Translations under genes and position numbers: made by a program
NCBI GenBank assembly: GCA_004535795.1
Contig: SPIA01000003.1
Coordinates: 1 to 64,000 of the forward strand
Source: Gammaproteobacteria bacterium LSUCC0057
Lineage (GTDB): Bacteria > Pseudomonadota > Gammaproteobacteria > Pseudomonadales > Porticoccaceae
Direction of reading: 5' to 3'
Length of the DNA: 64,000 bases
The notes under the pieces: model-generated
Told to the model about the DNA's origin: nothing
Databases searched by the model: none
Seen by the model: only the letters and a program-made list of their open reading frames with translations
Shown here: piece after piece, positions 29,406 through 40,034 of the stretch
Layout: every line of letters begins with the position of its first letter
How positions within the stretch are numbered: position 1 is the stretch's first letter

Positions 29406-30674
29406 CTACACCGAATCGAGCAGGTGCTCGCCGCGGGTGAGGTCGGCCAGCGTCTCGCGCTCGCGGATCAACTGCACCTGCTCGCCGTCGACTAAAATTT
29501 CCGCGGCGCGGGTGCGGCTGTTGTAATTTGAGGCCATAGTAAAACCGTAGGCGCCAGCCGAAAACATCGCCAGCCGATCGCCGCTGCGCAGGCGCAGCGG
29601 CCGCTCCTTGGCCAGCCAGTCGCCGGTCTCGCAGACCGGTCCGACGACATCGTAGAGACGCTCTGGGGCATCGCTGGCCGAGGTGTTCTCCAATGCCATC
29701 CAGGCCTGGTAGAGCGAGGGTCGCAACATATCGTTCATCGCCGCGTCGACAATAGCAAAGTGCTTGTCGCCGCTCTGTTTAAGGTAGATGGTCTCGGTCA
29801 GCAGCACCGCGCTGTTGGCGACAATCGAGCGCCCCGGTTCCAACACTAGGCGCTGGGGTCGCCCTTCGAGGCGCTGTAGAACTTGGCTCAAATAGGCGTC
29901 GGCAGTGGGTGGCTGCTCATCGCGGTAACGCACCCCCAGTCCACCGCCGAGATCGATATGCTGCAGTGGGATACCCAGCTCGTCGAGGCGGTCGACCAGC
30001 GCTAACAGTCGCTCCAGGGCATCGAGTAGCGGTGTGGCGTCGGTCAGCTGGCTGCCGATGTGACAGTCGACGCCGACCACCTCAATACTCGGCAGAGCAG
30101 CCGCGCGCTGATAGATCGCCTCGGCCTGTTCGATGGCGACACCAAATTTGTTCTCTTTAAGCCCGGTGGAGATATACGGATGGGTGCCGGCATCGACATC
30201 GGGATTGACCCGCAGCGACACCGCCGCGCGCTGGCCGGCAGCGGCGGCGACCTCGGCCAACACCTCGAGCTCGGCGGCCGACTCGACATTGAAGCAGTGA
30301 ATCCCTACATCGAGGGCGCGACGCATCTCGCTGGCGGTTTTAGCCACGCCGGAAAATACCACCTTGGCGGGGTCACCACCGGCCAGCAACACCCGCTCCA
30401 GTTCGCCGACCGAGACAATGTCAAAGCCGGCGCCGCGCCGCGCCAACAGCTGCAAGATAGCGATATTCGAGCACGCCTTAACGGCATAACAGATCAGGTG
30501 GTCGCGCCCCTGCAGGGCACGGCTGTAGGCGTCAAAGTTGTCGCGCAACACCGCGGCGCTGTAGACATAGCAAGGGGTGCCAAACTGGTTGGCGAGAGCG
30601 TTCAGCGCCACCTGCTCGATGTAGAGCTCGCCATCGCGACGGCTGAAATGGCTGAAACTGGCGCCGCCGCTCAT
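29406..30674 (-). CDS. lysA: Diaminopimelate decarboxylase
   Basis: A PLP enzyme converting meso-diaminopimelate to lysine, 422 residues. The PLP lysine is in ICYAVKACSNIAIL. Other alanine-racemase-fold motifs are GAGFDIVSVGELERVL, THPYISTGLKENKFGV, DLGGGLGVRY, LEPGRSIVANSAVL and GPVCETGDWLA (active-site Cys of the partner subunit). The ATG overlaps the lptM stop as ATGA, so translation is coupled to that small upstream gene. Confidence 0.98.
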   Translation of the reverse strand: MSGGASFSHFSRRDGELYIEQVALNALANQFGTPCYVYSAAVLRDNFDAYSRALQGRDHLICYAVKACSNIAILQLLARRGAGFDIVSVGELERVLLAGGDPAKVVFSGVAKTASEMRRALDVGIHCFNVESAAELEVLAEVAAAAGQRAAVSLRVNPDVDAGTHPYISTGLKENKFGVAIEQAEAIYQRAAALPSIEVVGVDCHIGSQLTDATPLLDALERLLALVDRLDELGIPLQHIDLGGGLGVRYRDEQPPTADAYLSQVLQRLEGRPQRLVLEPGRSIVANSAVLLTETIYLKQSGDKHFAIVDAAMNDMLRPSLYQAWMALENTSASDAPERLYDVVGPVCETGDWLAKERPLRLRSGDRLAMFSAGAYGFTMASNYNSRTRAAEILVDGEQVQLIRERETLADLTRGEHLLDSV

Positions 30675-30823
30675 GACGGTTCCGACCGGCGCTCGCCATT
30701 GGGCTCGGCATCGGGCAGATAGAGTGGCCCTTTGTTGCCGCAGGCCAGCGTTGTCAGGGTGAGCAGCAGCAATGCCAGCGCCGAGAGGCTTCGGCGCCGA
30801 GGGCGGAATAGGGATTTGTACAT
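30671..30823 (-). CDS. lptM: Small LPS-assembly lipoprotein LptM (YifL-like)
   Basis: A 50-codon gene upstream of lysA. The product has a basic start (MYKSLFRPRRR), a hydrophobic signal segment, and a lipobox with the mature signature CGNKGPLYLP, which closely resembles the CGLKGPLYFP of E. coli LptM. LptM is an outer-membrane lipoprotein that helps the LptD-LptE translocon form its native disulfides. Location between cyaY (divergent) and lysA/dapF is the classic arrangement. Confidence 0.92.
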   Translation of the reverse strand: MYKSLFRPRRRSLSALALLLLTLTTLACGNKGPLYLPDAEPNGERRSEPS

Positions 30824-30859
30824 GGCGGTAAAGTCACAGCTAAAAGTTAATTAAATAGC

Positions 30860-30889
30860 AGTATAGCGGCAGTGGCAGAGCGGACTCAA
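30860..30889 (-). promoter_or_regulatory. Probable promoter of lptM-lysA-dapF-DUF484
   Basis: On the minus strand, TTGAGT (30884-30889) and TATACT (30860-30865) are separated by 18 bp, about 37 bp before the lptM start. A separate plus-strand TATACT (30895-30900) could be the -10 of cyaY, so the divergent promoters would lie almost back to back. Confidence 0.5.
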
Positions 30890-30931
30890 ACACTTATACT
30901 GGCGCCAACTAACCGACACCGAGAGACGTCC

Positions 30932-31255
30932 ATGAATGAGCAGCAGTTCCATGCCAGCGCCGATGCCGTGATGTTGGCCATTGAAGAGGCGATCGACGCC
31001 AGCGGCGCCGATATCGATTACGAAAATAGCGCCGGCTTGCTAACGCTGACCGTCGAGGCTAATGGCAGCCAGTTGATTTTGTCGCGGCAGCCGGCCACCG
31101 GCGAGCTGTGGCTGGCTATTCGCGCCGGCGGTCTGCACTTCAAACAGCAGCAAGGAGTGTGGCGCAACACCGTAGATGGGCAAGCGCTGATTGAACGACT
31201 CAATCAGGCGCTGGTTGAGCAGGGCGGCGAAGCGCTGCCGCTGCAGGGCTTTTAG
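30932..31255 (+). CDS. cyaY: Iron donor / frataxin homologue CyaY
   Basis: A 107-residue frataxin-like protein that modulates iron-sulfur cluster assembly. [21 protein letters not shown] carries the acidic helix used in iron binding. The beta-sheet part has [20 protein letters not shown] and [16 protein letters not shown] at 30932 follows GAGAGACGTCC. Divergent from lptM-lysA and convergent on argH, with the stop codons overlapping by 4 bp. Confidence 0.95.
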   Translation: MNEQQFHASADAVMLAIEEAIDASGADIDYENSAGLLTLTVEANGSQLILSRQPATGELWLAIRAGGLHFKQQQGVWRNTVDGQALIERLNQALVEQGGEALPLQGF

Positions 31256-32673
31256 TCGCGGCTGTGCAGTTTCGCTAGCGCCCGCGCCGCAGCGCTGCGC
31301 ACCTGTTGCGGAGCGGTGCCGCCGATGTGGTCGCGGGCGGCGACCGAGCCCTCGAGGGTTAGCACGGCAAATACATCGTCCTCGATAGCCGCGCTAAACT
31401 GCTGTAGTTCGGCCAGCGTAAACTCCGAGAGATCGCGCTGCTGTTCGACACCATAGGCAACTGCGCGGCCGACCACTTCGTGGCTGTCTCTGAACGGCAA
31501 CCCGCGGCGCACTAAATAGTCGGCCAAATCGGTGGCCGTAGAAAAGCCGCGTTGCGCCGCTTGGTACATCTGCTGTTGGCGCGGCTGGATATTGGGCACC
31601 ATGTCGGCAAATGCGCGCAGGCAGTCGCGGACGGTATCAACGCTGTCAAACAGCGGCTCTTTGTCTTCTTGATTATCTTTGTTGTAGGCCAACGGCTGCG
31701 ATTTCATCAGTGTCAGCAGGCTCACCAAGTGGCCGTTGATACGGCCGGTTTTACCGCGCACCAGCTCCGGGACATCGGGATTTTTCTTTTGCGGCATGAT
31801 CGACGAGCCGGTGCAGAAACGGTCGGGCAGATCAATGAACTGAAACTGCGCCGAGGCCCACAAAATTAACTCTTCCGACATTCGCGATAGGTGGGTCAGC
31901 AGTAGGCTGGCAAAGGCGCAAAACTCAATGGCAAAGTCGCGGTCGCTGACCGAGTCCAGCGAATTTTCGGTCGGCGCGGTAAAGCCCAGCGCCGCTGCGG
32001 TGGCGTGGCGGTCGATCGGGTAGGTGGTACCGGCCAGTGCGGCGGCGCCCAAGGGGCTGTAGTTGAGGCGTTTGCGACAGTCGAGTAGCCGGCCGTGATC
32101 GCGTTCGAGCATCTCGTTCCAGGCCAACAGGTGGTGGCCAAATGTGACCGGTTGCGCCGTTTGCAAATGGGTAAAACCCGGCATGATAGTCTCGGCGTGG
32201 CTCTCGGCCAGCGCGATGATGCCACTTTGCAAGCGCGTCAGCAGCGTGGCGATCTGGTCGATTTCGTCGCGCAGCCAGAGTCGGATATCGGTCGCTACTT
32301 GATCGTTGCGCGAGCGGCCGGTGTGGAGTTTCTTGCCGACGCTGCCGATGGCGTCAGTGAGCCGCGCCTCGATGTTCATGTGAACATCTTCCAGCGTCTC
32401 CGACCAATTGAATTCGCCGCGGGCGATCTGCTGTTCAATCAGTTGCAGGCCAGCGGTAATCTGTTCGCACTCGGCAGCGCTGAGCACCCCGACCTCGGCC
32501 AGCATCGCCGCGTGCGCCAGTGAGCCGCGAATATCTTGTCGGTAGAGGCGCTGGTCGAAACTGACCGAGGCGGTAAAGCGGGCGACGAAGGCGTCGACCG
32601 CCTCGCTAAAACGGCCGCCCCAGGCGCTGTTGGTGGCAGAGGCAGTGGCGGGGGCAGAGGGTTTGTCGTTCAT
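31252..32673 (-). CDS. argH: Argininosuccinate lyase
   Basis: The last enzyme of arginine synthesis, splitting argininosuccinate to arginine and fumarate. The 473 residues show [20 protein letters not shown], the [20 protein letters not shown] segment, TMPGFTHLQ-like [14 protein letters not shown] (catalytic His) and the signature [19 protein letters not shown]. It is oriented opposite to hemC, with about 160 bp between the two starts. Confidence 0.98.
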   Translation of the reverse strand: MNDKPSAPATASATNSAWGGRFSEAVDAFVARFTASVSFDQRLYRQDIRGSLAHAAMLAEVGVLSAAECEQITAGLQLIEQQIARGEFNWSETLEDVHMNIEARLTDAIGSVGKKLHTGRSRNDQVATDIRLWLRDEIDQIATLLTRLQSGIIALAESHAETIMPGFTHLQTAQPVTFGHHLLAWNEMLERDHGRLLDCRKRLNYSPLGAAALAGTTYPIDRHATAAALGFTAPTENSLDSVSDRDFAIEFCAFASLLLTHLSRMSEELILWASAQFQFIDLPDRFCTGSSIMPQKKNPDVPELVRGKTGRINGHLVSLLTLMKSQPLAYNKDNQEDKEPLFDSVDTVRDCLRAFADMVPNIQPRQQQMYQAAQRGFSTATDLADYLVRRGLPFRDSHEVVGRAVAYGVEQQRDLSEFTLAELQQFSAAIEDDVFAVLTLEGSVAARDHIGGTAPQQVRSAAARALAKLHSRD

Positions 32674-32773
32674 GTTGGGCCTTTACGAGTGGTTGCGCCG
32701 CCGGCGCAGAATTGGCTAGCTGGCGATTATAGCTAATAGTTGCGCCGATCCCCACTGTTGCCAGTGGCGGAGT

Positions 32774-32802
32774 CTGACAGCGGCCCCGAATTGCGCGATA
32801 AT
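32774..32802 (+). promoter_or_regulatory. Probable sigma-70 promoter of the hem operon
   Basis: CTGACA (32774-32779) and GATAAT (32797-32802) are 17 bp apart, 34 bp before the hemC start. It is the best match in the argH-hemC divergent gap. Confidence 0.5.
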
Positions 32803-32835
32803 AGCTGCATAATTTTGATTGCCGGAAACCAAGCT

Positions 32836-33792
32836 ATGAGCGCTGCAGACTCCACCGTCAAGCGTCACCTCACCATCGCCACCCGCAAGAGTGCGCTGGC
32901 GCTGTGGCAGGCCCACTACGTTCGCGATGCGCTGTTGGCGGCACACCCCGGACTCACCGTGGAGCTGCTTCCTATGAGCACTCGCGGCGACAAAATTCTC
33001 GATGTACCGCTGGCCAAAATTGGCGGCAAAGGGCTATTCATCAAAGAGTTAGAACAGGCGCTGTTCAGCGGCGAGGCCGATCTTGCGGTGCACTCGATGA
33101 AAGATGTGCCGATGGAGTTTCCGCCGGGGTTAGCGCTCAGTGCGATCTGTCGCCGCGAAGACCCGCGCGATGCGCTGGTCAGCAACCACTACAGCGCATT
33201 GGCGCAGCTGCCCGCCGGTGCTGTGGTCGGCACCTCGAGTTTGCGCCGCCAGTGCCAGTTGGCCAAACACTACCCACAGTTGCAGATTAAAAGTCTGCGC
33301 GGCAACGTCAACACCCGGCTGGCCAAGCTCGATGCCGGCGAGTACGACGCTATCGTGCTGGCGGCGGCCGGGCTGATTCGACTCGATTTCGCCGACCGCA
33401 TCAGCGAGTATCTGCCCACCGAGGTGTCGCTGCCGGCGGGTGGTCAGGGCGCGGTCGGTATCGAGACGCGCAGTGACGACAGCGCCACCATCGCGCTGCT
33501 GGCACCGCTGGTCGATCGCGCCACCACCTATTGTGTCACTGCCGAACGAGCGCTCAACCGACGCCTGCAAGGGGGCTGCCAAGTGCCGATCGCCTGCTTT
33601 GCCGAGCTCAATGCCAGCGGCGATCGACTGGCGATGCGCGGTCTCGTCGGCTCGCTCGATGGCCAGACCTTGTTGCGCGTCGAGGGTGACAGCTGCGTCG
33701 ACAATGCCGAGACGCTCGGCATCGATCTAGCTGAACAGCTGCTCGCTGCCGGCGCCGAAAAAATTCTCAACGAGGTCTACGCCCTTGCCTGA
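32836..33792 (+). CDS. hemC: Porphobilinogen deaminase (hydroxymethylbilane synthase)
   Basis: HemC joins four porphobilinogen units to hydroxymethylbilane for haem synthesis. The 318 residues start with [18 protein letters not shown], then [30 protein letters not shown] (catalytic Asp), [23 protein letters not shown] and the cofactor-binding Cys in [17 protein letters not shown] at 32836 is chosen over an upstream in-frame codon because the family N-terminus starts there. It overlaps hemD by 8 bp. Confidence 0.98.
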   Translation: MSAADSTVKRHLTIATRKSALALWQAHYVRDALLAAHPGLTVELLPMSTRGDKILDVPLAKIGGKGLFIKELEQALFSGEADLAVHSMKDVPMEFPPGLALSAICRREDPRDALVSNHYSALAQLPAGAVVGTSSLRRQCQLAKHYPQLQIKSLRGNVNTRLAKLDAGEYDAIVLAAAGLIRLDFADRISEYLPTEVSLPAGGQGAVGIETRSDDSATIALLAPLVDRATTYCVTAERALNRRLQGGCQVPIACFAELNASGDRLAMRGLVGSLDGQTLLRVEGDSCVDNAETLGIDLAEQLLAAGAEKILNEVYALA

Positions 33793-34549
33793 ACCGGTGT
33801 TGAGCAAAGACACATTGGCCGGTTGCCGCGCGCTGCTGATCCGCCCCAGCAGTGGCGATATGCAACTGCAGCAGCAGCTCACTGCGCTGGGTGCAACCTG
33901 GCAGCACACCCCGGTAATGCAGTTGCAGCGGCTGGCGCAGGCGCCGCAGCGAGTGGCAGCGTTGACCGCCGCCTTACAGCAGGGCGCGCTGGCACTGTTT
34001 GTCAGCCGTTGTGCCGCGACTATTGCGGTAGAGTTGGCGGTGCAGTGGCCGGCGCGCGGCGACTACTTTGCCGTTGGTCAGAGCACTGCGGAGGTTTTGC
34101 GCGCGGCATCTATCGCTGTACAAGCCCCTCGCCAGCAGCAGACCAGCGAGGGGTTGTTGGCGCTGCCGGCGCTCACTGAGGTGGCGGGCCGGCACGCCAT
34201 TATTGTCGCCGGTGAGGGTGGCCGCCATCTTATTGGCAGCGAACTGGCAGCGCGGGGAGCAGAGGTATCGCGTTGTGAGCTCTACCGCCGCCACCCCGAC
34301 AGCGCGGGCTTACACGCCGCCCAGCAACAGTTGCCGCAGTGCAACCTGTTGTTGGCACACAGCGCTGAGCTGCTCGATAGCTTGGGGCCGGCGGCCGATC
34401 CGCAGTTGCCGTTGGTGGTGCCGAGTCAGCGGGTAGCGCAGCGGGCGGCGCAACTTGGCTATCGGCAGGTGGCGGTAGCCCGTTCGGCGAATGCCGCGGC
34501 GATGGTGGCCGCTGCGGCACAAATTTGGCGGCGCCTGCGCGCCGGTTGA
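33785..34549 (+). CDS. hemD: Uroporphyrinogen-III synthase
   Basis: HemD closes hydroxymethylbilane with inversion of ring D. The 254 residues are poorly conserved, as usual for this family. [50 protein letters not shown] and [21 protein letters not shown] fit the family. The start is TTG at 33785, overlapping hemC; GTG at 33797 is an alternative. Position between hemC and hemX supports the call. Confidence 0.92.
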   Translation: MPEPVLSKDTLAGCRALLIRPSSGDMQLQQQLTALGATWQHTPVMQLQRLAQAPQRVAALTAALQQGALALFVSRCAATIAVELAVQWPARGDYFAVGQSTAEVLRAASIAVQAPRQQQTSEGLLALPALTEVAGRHAIIVAGEGGRHLIGSELAARGAEVSRCELYRRHPDSAGLHAAQQQLPQCNLLLAHSAELLDSLGPAADPQLPLVVPSQRVAQRAAQLGYRQVAVARSANAAAMVAAAAQIWRRLRAG

Positions 34550-34585
34550 CCCACGATATAACGCAGACGCGTACCAGGAGAGAGT

Positions 34586-35794
34586 GTGAGCGATAGCAGC
34601 CCAACCCAACCGAGCGCCAAACCCGACCAGCCCAACCCCGCGGCCAAGGGTGGCGCCACCGCCGCGCCAGCGCGCGCCAGTAAATCCGCCTCAGCCAAGC
34701 CGGGTGGCGCTAATAAATCGGCCGCCGCTCTGCGCGCCACCCTTTGGCTGTTGCTACTGCTGGCCGCCGCTGGCGGCGGCTACTATTTTGCTCTGCCGCT
34801 ATGGCAGAGTTTTGTTAGCCAGCAGCAGTCGCAAGCGCGGCAAATCGCCGCCCTCGAGCAGGCTCTGGCCGAGCAGCAGGCAGTGCGCAGCGAATGGCGA
34901 GTGGAGCTGGATGGCCAGCGCGAACAGCTAGAAAAGTTGCCATTGCGGCTCTCGGCCGAACTCAGCGGCCAGCTCAATGAGCAGTTGAGCCGGCAGCTGG
35001 CCGGGCCGCTGGCCAATTTGTCGGCGGCTGTGCAGCGCAACCAGCTGCGACTCAACGACCTGGACGGCAACAGCGGCCGCCAGTGGCAGCTCGCCGAGCT
35101 GTACTATTTTATCCGCAGCGCCGCGCTGCAATTAAATTTTGAGCGGCAGTTCAACGCGGCTATCGAGCTGCTGCAGCGCGCCGATGCACTGTTGGCGGAG
35201 TGGCAAGAGCCGGCGGTGGCGCCGCTGCGCGCAGCCTTGGCCGCCGATATCGCAGCCCTCCAGCAGCAGCCAGCGGTCGACCGCGATGGTCTGCACAACC
35301 GGCTGCTGGCGGTGGCCGCGCAGGCCCAGACGGCCCTACAACAACCGCTGGCACAGCCCACTTTTAACCCAGCGCCAGCGGCGCATGAGAACCAGCCGCC
35401 GGTCGAGCGCGACTGGCGCGCGCGGCTGCGCCAGCTGGGCGATCTGGTCGGCGCTATATTCATCCTCAAGCGCAGCGATGAGACGCTGCCAGAGGTGTCA
35501 CTGCCGAGCCGTCAGCAGCTGCTCGGACAGCGCTTCGCGCTAGCCGCAGAGCAGGCGGCAGTGGCGCTGTGGCAAGCCGACCAGCCGCTCTATCTGCACA
35601 GTTTGACACTCTGTCAGCAGCTGTTGGCAGTGGCGACTATCGACAGCGCTGTCCGCGCTCCGCTGCAAGCTGAGCTGGCAGCGCTGGCGGCGCAGTCGGT
35701 GGTGCGCCCGAGTGTCTCGATCAGCCGCAGTGAACAAGCGCTGTACGACTGGCGGCGCGCCTCCGACAGCGATCTGGGCGGGACGCAGCCATGA
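34586..35794 (+). CDS. hemX: HemX-like membrane protein of the haem operon
   Basis: A 402-residue protein with a Pro/Ala/Lys-rich cytoplasmic tail, one membrane span (about residues 50-70, LWLLLLLAAAGGGYYFAL) and a long periplasmic coiled-coil region rich in Gln/Leu, ending with a conserved helical domain (LAELYYFIRSAALQL; FALAAEQAAVALWQADQPLY). This is the HemX arrangement in enterobacteria and pseudomonads. Its old label as a methyltransferase does not apply; the role is unclear. GTG at 34586 follows AGGAG. The stop overlaps hemY as ATGA. Confidence 0.88.
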   Translation: MSDSSPTQPSAKPDQPNPAAKGGATAAPARASKSASAKPGGANKSAAALRATLWLLLLLAAAGGGYYFALPLWQSFVSQQQSQARQIAALEQALAEQQAVRSEWRVELDGQREQLEKLPLRLSAELSGQLNEQLSRQLAGPLANLSAAVQRNQLRLNDLDGNSGRQWQLAELYYFIRSAALQLNFERQFNAAIELLQRADALLAEWQEPAVAPLRAALAADIAALQQQPAVDRDGLHNRLLAVAAQAQTALQQPLAQPTFNPAPAAHENQPPVERDWRARLRQLGDLVGAIFILKRSDETLPEVSLPSRQQLLGQRFALAAEQAAVALWQADQPLYLHSLTLCQQLLAVATIDSAVRAPLQAELAALAAQSVVRPSVSISRSEQALYDWRRASDSDLGGTQP

Positions 35795-36945
35795 AAAAGA
35801 CTCTGATGCTGTTGCTATTGGCGCTGCTCAGTGGCGCCGGAGTGCTGTGGCTGGTGGCGCGCGGCAGCGGTTATGTGCTGGTCAATTACGGCGGTTATCA
35901 GTTAGAGATGAGTTTTTGGACGGCGCTGTTGTCGCTGCTGTTGCTAATCTTGCTGCTGCGCTGGGGTGTGGCTGTCGTGGCTTGGCTGTTGCGCGCTGGG
36001 GGCGTGGTGCAGTGGTGGCGGCAGCGCCGTCAGCGCTCCGCTATGAGCCGCCGCGAGCAGGGGCTCACAGCATTGGCCTGCGGCGACTGGCCGGAGGCCA
36101 AGCGGCTGCTGGTTAGCGCCAGTGGTCAGCCGTTGCTGGAGAGCGATCGGCTGCTGGCGGCGCGAGCGCTACACGGCTGTTGCGAGCAGCAGCAGGCACT
36201 GGCGCTGCTGGCGCCGGCGCTTGAGCAGCGCCAGCGCGGAGCGCTGTTGCTGGCTGCGCAGCTGAGCGAAAAACCGCAGCAGCTTATCGCTTGGCTGGAG
36301 CCGTTGGCGCAGGCAAAAAAACTACCCGCCGAGCCGTTGCAGAGACTCTGTGCCGCGCTGTTGGCGGCAGGTAAAACCGCCGCTGCACTCGAGCTGCTGC
36401 CTCAGCTCAACAACGCGGCTGCCGAACCGCTCTACCGGCGCTGGTGGGCGGTCCAGTCGACGGCGCTGGACGACGCCAAACAGCTGCAGCGCAGCTGGCG
36501 CAGCGTGCCGCCGGCACTGCGTGAACAACCTGCGTGGATCGCCGACTACGCGCGGCGACTGGTCGCTGTGGACGAGCCGATCGAGGCGGAGAAACTATTG
36601 CTCAAGTCGTTGCAGAGCCAACTAAAACGCTCGCAGCGCCACTTTGACCGCGACTGTCTGGCTGCGCTCACCACGCTCCCCGAGAGCGGTTTAAACAAAC
36701 GGCTGCGGGCACTGGAGAGTTTGCTGCAACAGCAGCCCGACAGCCAGCTCGCCTACACCGTGGCGAGGCTCTGCCAACAGGGCCAGTTGTGGGGTAGGGC
36801 GCGCGACTTTGCCAACCAAGCGCTGGCCCTTGAGAGCAGTCCGGCGGTGCATAAGTTGCTGGCGGAGATTCATCTACAGCTCGGCGACAGCGCCGCGGCG
36901 GCAGAGCATTTTCGCCGCGGTTTGGAGTTGGCGCTCAGCCGTTAG
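35791..36945 (+). CDS. hemY: HemY-like protein with N-terminal membrane spans and TPR region
   Basis: A 384-residue protein: two membrane segments (about 4-22 and 42-68), then a cytoplasmic helical region with TPR-like repeats ([60 protein letters not shown]). This matches gammaproteobacterial HemY, not the protoporphyrinogen oxidase of the same name in Gram-positives. It is the last gene of hemCDXY. Its end overlaps nfo tail to tail by 11 bp. Confidence 0.9.
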   Translation: MKKTLMLLLLALLSGAGVLWLVARGSGYVLVNYGGYQLEMSFWTALLSLLLLILLLRWGVAVVAWLLRAGGVVQWWRQRRQRSAMSRREQGLTALACGDWPEAKRLLVSASGQPLLESDRLLAARALHGCCEQQQALALLAPALEQRQRGALLLAAQLSEKPQQLIAWLEPLAQAKKLPAEPLQRLCAALLAAGKTAAALELLPQLNNAAAEPLYRRWWAVQSTALDDAKQLQRSWRSVPPALREQPAWIADYARRLVAVDEPIEAEKLLLKSLQSQLKRSQRHFDRDCLAALTTLPESGLNKRLRALESLLQQQPDSQLAYTVARLCQQGQLWGRARDFANQALALESSPAVHKLLAEIHLQLGDSAAAAEHFRRGLELALSR

Positions 36946-37816
36946 CGGCGTCGGCGTAGCCGCGCAGCAGGGAGATTTCGTCGGCCCAGATGGCCGGCTC
37001 AATGGTCTCCAACACTAGCGGCACACCGTCAAAGCGCCGGTCGGCCATAATCGCGGCGAACGCGTCGAGACCGATAAAACCTTTGCCCAAGCTGTGGTGG
37101 CGATCGAGGCGGCTGTTGAGATCGCCTTTGGAGTCATTGAGGTGCATGCCGCACAGATACTCAAACCCGACGGTGGCGGCAAACTGGTCAAAGACTTTGC
37201 GGCAGCTCTCTGCAGTGGTTAAGTCGTAACCGGCGGCGAAGGCATGGCAGGTGTCCAAACAGACCCCGACCCGGCTTTTATCTTCTACTTGGTCGATAAT
37301 TTCCGCCAACTGCTCAAAGCTGTAACCCAAATTGCTGCCCTGCCCAGCGGTGTTCTCAATAACCGCGGTAACCCCCTCGGTCTGCTCTAAGGCCAGATTG
37401 ATCGACTCGGCAATACGCGCCAGACACTCGCTTTCGCTGATTTCGCGCAGGTGGCTGCCGGGGTGAAAATTGAGATAGCGCAACCCCAGCTGTGCACAGC
37501 GCTGCAGCTCATCGACAAACGCGGCGCGCGACTTTTCGATGCCCTCGGCGGTGGGATGGCCGAGATTAATCAGGTAGCTGTCGTGCGGCAGAATGTGGTC
37601 GCTGGTAAAGCCGTGCTCGGCGCAGTTTTCGAGAAACTTTTGAATACTCTCCGGCGCCAGCGGTTTTGCCACCCACTGGCGTTGGTTCTTGGTAAAAAAA
37701 GCAAATGCCGTAGCGCCGATGGCGGCGGCGTTGAGTGGGGCATTTTCGATACCTCCGGCGGCGCTGACATGCGCGCCGATAAATTTGTCTGCGGCTTTGT
37801 GGGCGAGTCGGGTCAT
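36935..37816 (-). CDS. nfo: Endonuclease IV (AP endonuclease)
   Basis: Nfo cuts DNA 5' of abasic sites in base excision repair. The TIM barrel with three zinc sites is visible: [35 protein letters not shown] (metal His), [13 protein letters not shown] (metal Glu), [17 protein letters not shown] (Asp and His), [26 protein letters not shown] and [11 protein letters not shown] at 37816 is used; an in-frame GTG at 37825 is also possible and neither has a clear ribosome site. Length about 293 residues is slightly above E. coli Nfo. Confidence 0.96.
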   Translation of the reverse strand: MTRLAHKAADKFIGAHVSAAGGIENAPLNAAAIGATAFAFFTKNQRQWVAKPLAPESIQKFLENCAEHGFTSDHILPHDSYLINLGHPTAEGIEKSRAAFVDELQRCAQLGLRYLNFHPGSHLREISESECLARIAESINLALEQTEGVTAVIENTAGQGSNLGYSFEQLAEIIDQVEDKSRVGVCLDTCHAFAAGYDLTTAESCRKVFDQFAATVGFEYLCGMHLNDSKGDLNSRLDRHHSLGKGFIGLDAFAAIMADRRFDGVPLVLETIEPAIWADEISLLRGYADAANG

Positions 37817-37858
37817 AGCGGTCACGGGGTTCAGCTGTCAGGGGCTGTTGAGTCTAAA

Positions 37859-39949
37859 CTAATTGCCGCCAAGATCGTAGCGCTGCAGGCGGTTGCGCTT
37901 GAGATCGCGAATCACAAAGCGCGCCGGATGCAGTGCTTGGCAGAGTGCGCTCGGCAGCGGCGCTACTTCACCGGTCATAATGGCGGCCAACAGTTCACTC
38001 ATCAGCGGCGCGTAACTGAAACCGCGCGAGCCCAGGCCTGCCAACATAAACAGCTGCGGGTGGTAGGCGCCCTCGAGCGGCTTCACCTGTTTGGCATCGC
38101 GGGTTAAAAACGCGTAGCGCTGGCACATCGCCTGGACATCCGGCACCGCTCCCACCAGCGGCAGATAGTCGGGAGTGGTGGCGCGAAAGTTGGCGCGCCC
38201 GGGCAGATGTTGTGGGTCGATGTCTGCCAGCCACTGCTGTAACCCGGCGTCGCAATCGCTCAGCTGAGCGAGGTTGTGGCGGTGCTCTGCACTGCTGAGT
38301 TCGGTGTTGCTGCAGTCGCGGCGGTAGCTGGCGCCTAGCGTCAACAGCTGCTGTTGCGCGGGGGCGACGTAACCCTCGGCGCAGATCACGCAGTTGAGCT
38401 CGTCGCGCAGTTGCTGGCGGTGGAGGTGAGTCACTTGGCCGCGGATCGGTTTGAACGGCAACTGGGCGGTCTGGCTAAAGAGGTTGCTGTCGATGCCGCT
38501 GGCCAACACCAGCTGCTGGGCGGCGGCGATCGGCGCGCCGCTGTCATTAAAAAGCTGCCACTGGGCGCTGCTGTGATCAAACTGACAGCGGCTCACCTCG
38601 GCGTGGCTGAGGGTGATCAGCGGATGGTCGAGCAGGGCAGTGCAGACCGCCTGTGGCTGCAGCCAGCCGAGCTGTTCAAACCACAGGCCGCTGTCACTGT
38701 GCAGCGCGAGTCCACTGACTTGGCGCAGCTCTGCGCGGCTCAGCCGTTGAATCCACTGCGCTGGCTGGTAGCGGGCGGCGATGGCGGCAAATTCACCAGC
38801 CTGCTCGGCCTCGGCCAGCACCAATACGCCACACTGTTGGCCGCGCTGCGCCTGCCAGTGGCTGCGGTAATAACGGCTGGCATAGAGCAGTGAGGCCAAG
38901 TTGATCTGCGGCAGTTGCTCATCGCGCAGCGACAGCTTGGGGTAGACCACCGCCTGGCGGTTGCCCGAGCCGGCCTGAGCAGGGGCGCCGTGGCGGTCGA
39001 CCACAGTCACTCGGTAGCCGCGCAAAGCCAGTGCCCGCGCGGTGCTACAGCCGGCGATACCTGCGCCAATAATTACCGCGCTGCGCGCCGTGCTGTTGGC
39101 AGCGGTGAGATAGCCGCGATGCCAGGGCAGCTCATGCAGAGTGTGCTGCACTGCGGCGAAGGTGCCGCTGAGCATATCGCGCTTGTCGCCAAAGCCCGGG
39201 ACTTTATTAACAATAAAGCCGGCGCCAGCGAGACCGCGCCGCACATCGCCGGCGGCGGTAAAGGTGGCAAAGCTGCACTGCGGTGCTGACAGCGCCGCCA
39301 TGCAGTGGAACAGCTCAGGCCGCCACATGGCGGGGTTTTTGGCCGGGGCAAAGCCGTCTAAAAACCAGGCATTGACGCGCTGTGGTGCCGCCAACTGACG
39401 CAGTGAAGTGAGCGCGTCACCAAACAGCAGCAGCAGTTGCACGCGGCCTCCGGCCAGCTCGATGCTGTGTTGGCCGGCCACCAGTGGCGGGTAGCCGGCC
39501 AGCAGCTCGGCGCCCAGTTGCTGCAGATCGGCGTTGCCCTCGTTACAGCAGTGGCCCACTGCCCGCGCTAAATCGTGCTGCTGCAACGGGTGCAGCTCGG
39601 TGGAGACAAACTGCAAGCGCGCTGCACTGGGTGCTGTGGCTAAAAACAACTCGGCGGCCAACAGGAAGTTTAGCCCGGAGCCAAAACCGGTTTCGGCGAT
39701 GACGAACGTCCCAGCTGAGTCGCGCGACCAGCTTTGCCAGCGCTGCTCTAGTTGGTTCTGCTCAATGAACACATAGTGGCACTCGGCGCTGCCGTGGTTG
39801 GGCTGATAGTAAATATCTTGAAATTGAGTCGACCACGGCTGCTGCTGACGCCAGTCGATCTGTGCCGGTTGTAGTGTGGCGGCGTCAGTGGCGGCGCCGT
39901 CAATAGCGGCAGGGGCAGTAGTGGCGCGGTGCTCAGTCATGGCCGCCAT
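37859..39949 (-). CDS. mnmC: Bifunctional tRNA mnm5s2U biosynthesis protein MnmC
   Basis: MnmC finishes mnm5s2U34 in several tRNAs. The N-terminal methyltransferase domain (residues 1 to about 260) has QDIYYQPNHGSAECHYVF, IAETGFGSGLNFLLA (SAM site) and WFLDGFAPAKNPAMW. The C-terminal FAD oxidoreductase domain starts with SAVIIGAGIAGCSTARALALRG and includes SGNRQAVVYPKLS and AGLGSRGFSYAPL. At 696 residues both domains are complete. The start may be ATG at 39949 or 39940. Confidence 0.96.
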   Translation of the reverse strand: MAAMTEHRATTAPAAIDGAATDAATLQPAQIDWRQQQPWSTQFQDIYYQPNHGSAECHYVFIEQNQLEQRWQSWSRDSAGTFVIAETGFGSGLNFLLAAELFLATAPSAARLQFVSTELHPLQQHDLARAVGHCCNEGNADLQQLGAELLAGYPPLVAGQHSIELAGGRVQLLLLFGDALTSLRQLAAPQRVNAWFLDGFAPAKNPAMWRPELFHCMAALSAPQCSFATFTAAGDVRRGLAGAGFIVNKVPGFGDKRDMLSGTFAAVQHTLHELPWHRGYLTAANSTARSAVIIGAGIAGCSTARALALRGYRVTVVDRHGAPAQAGSGNRQAVVYPKLSLRDEQLPQINLASLLYASRYYRSHWQAQRGQQCGVLVLAEAEQAGEFAAIAARYQPAQWIQRLSRAELRQVSGLALHSDSGLWFEQLGWLQPQAVCTALLDHPLITLSHAEVSRCQFDHSSAQWQLFNDSGAPIAAAQQLVLASGIDSNLFSQTAQLPFKPIRGQVTHLHRQQLRDELNCVICAEGYVAPAQQQLLTLGASYRRDCSNTELSSAEHRHNLAQLSDCDAGLQQWLADIDPQHLPGRANFRATTPDYLPLVGAVPDVQAMCQRYAFLTRDAKQVKPLEGAYHPQLFMLAGLGSRGFSYAPLMSELLAAIMTGEVAPLPSALCQALHPARFVIRDLKRNRLQRYDLGGN

Positions 39950-40034
39950 TGTAGCGGCTATATCGGCTCGCCTATACTGCCTGCGCCAGCCATTTGCACG
40001 CTGAGCTCACTAAAACATTCACAAGGGGTTTGCT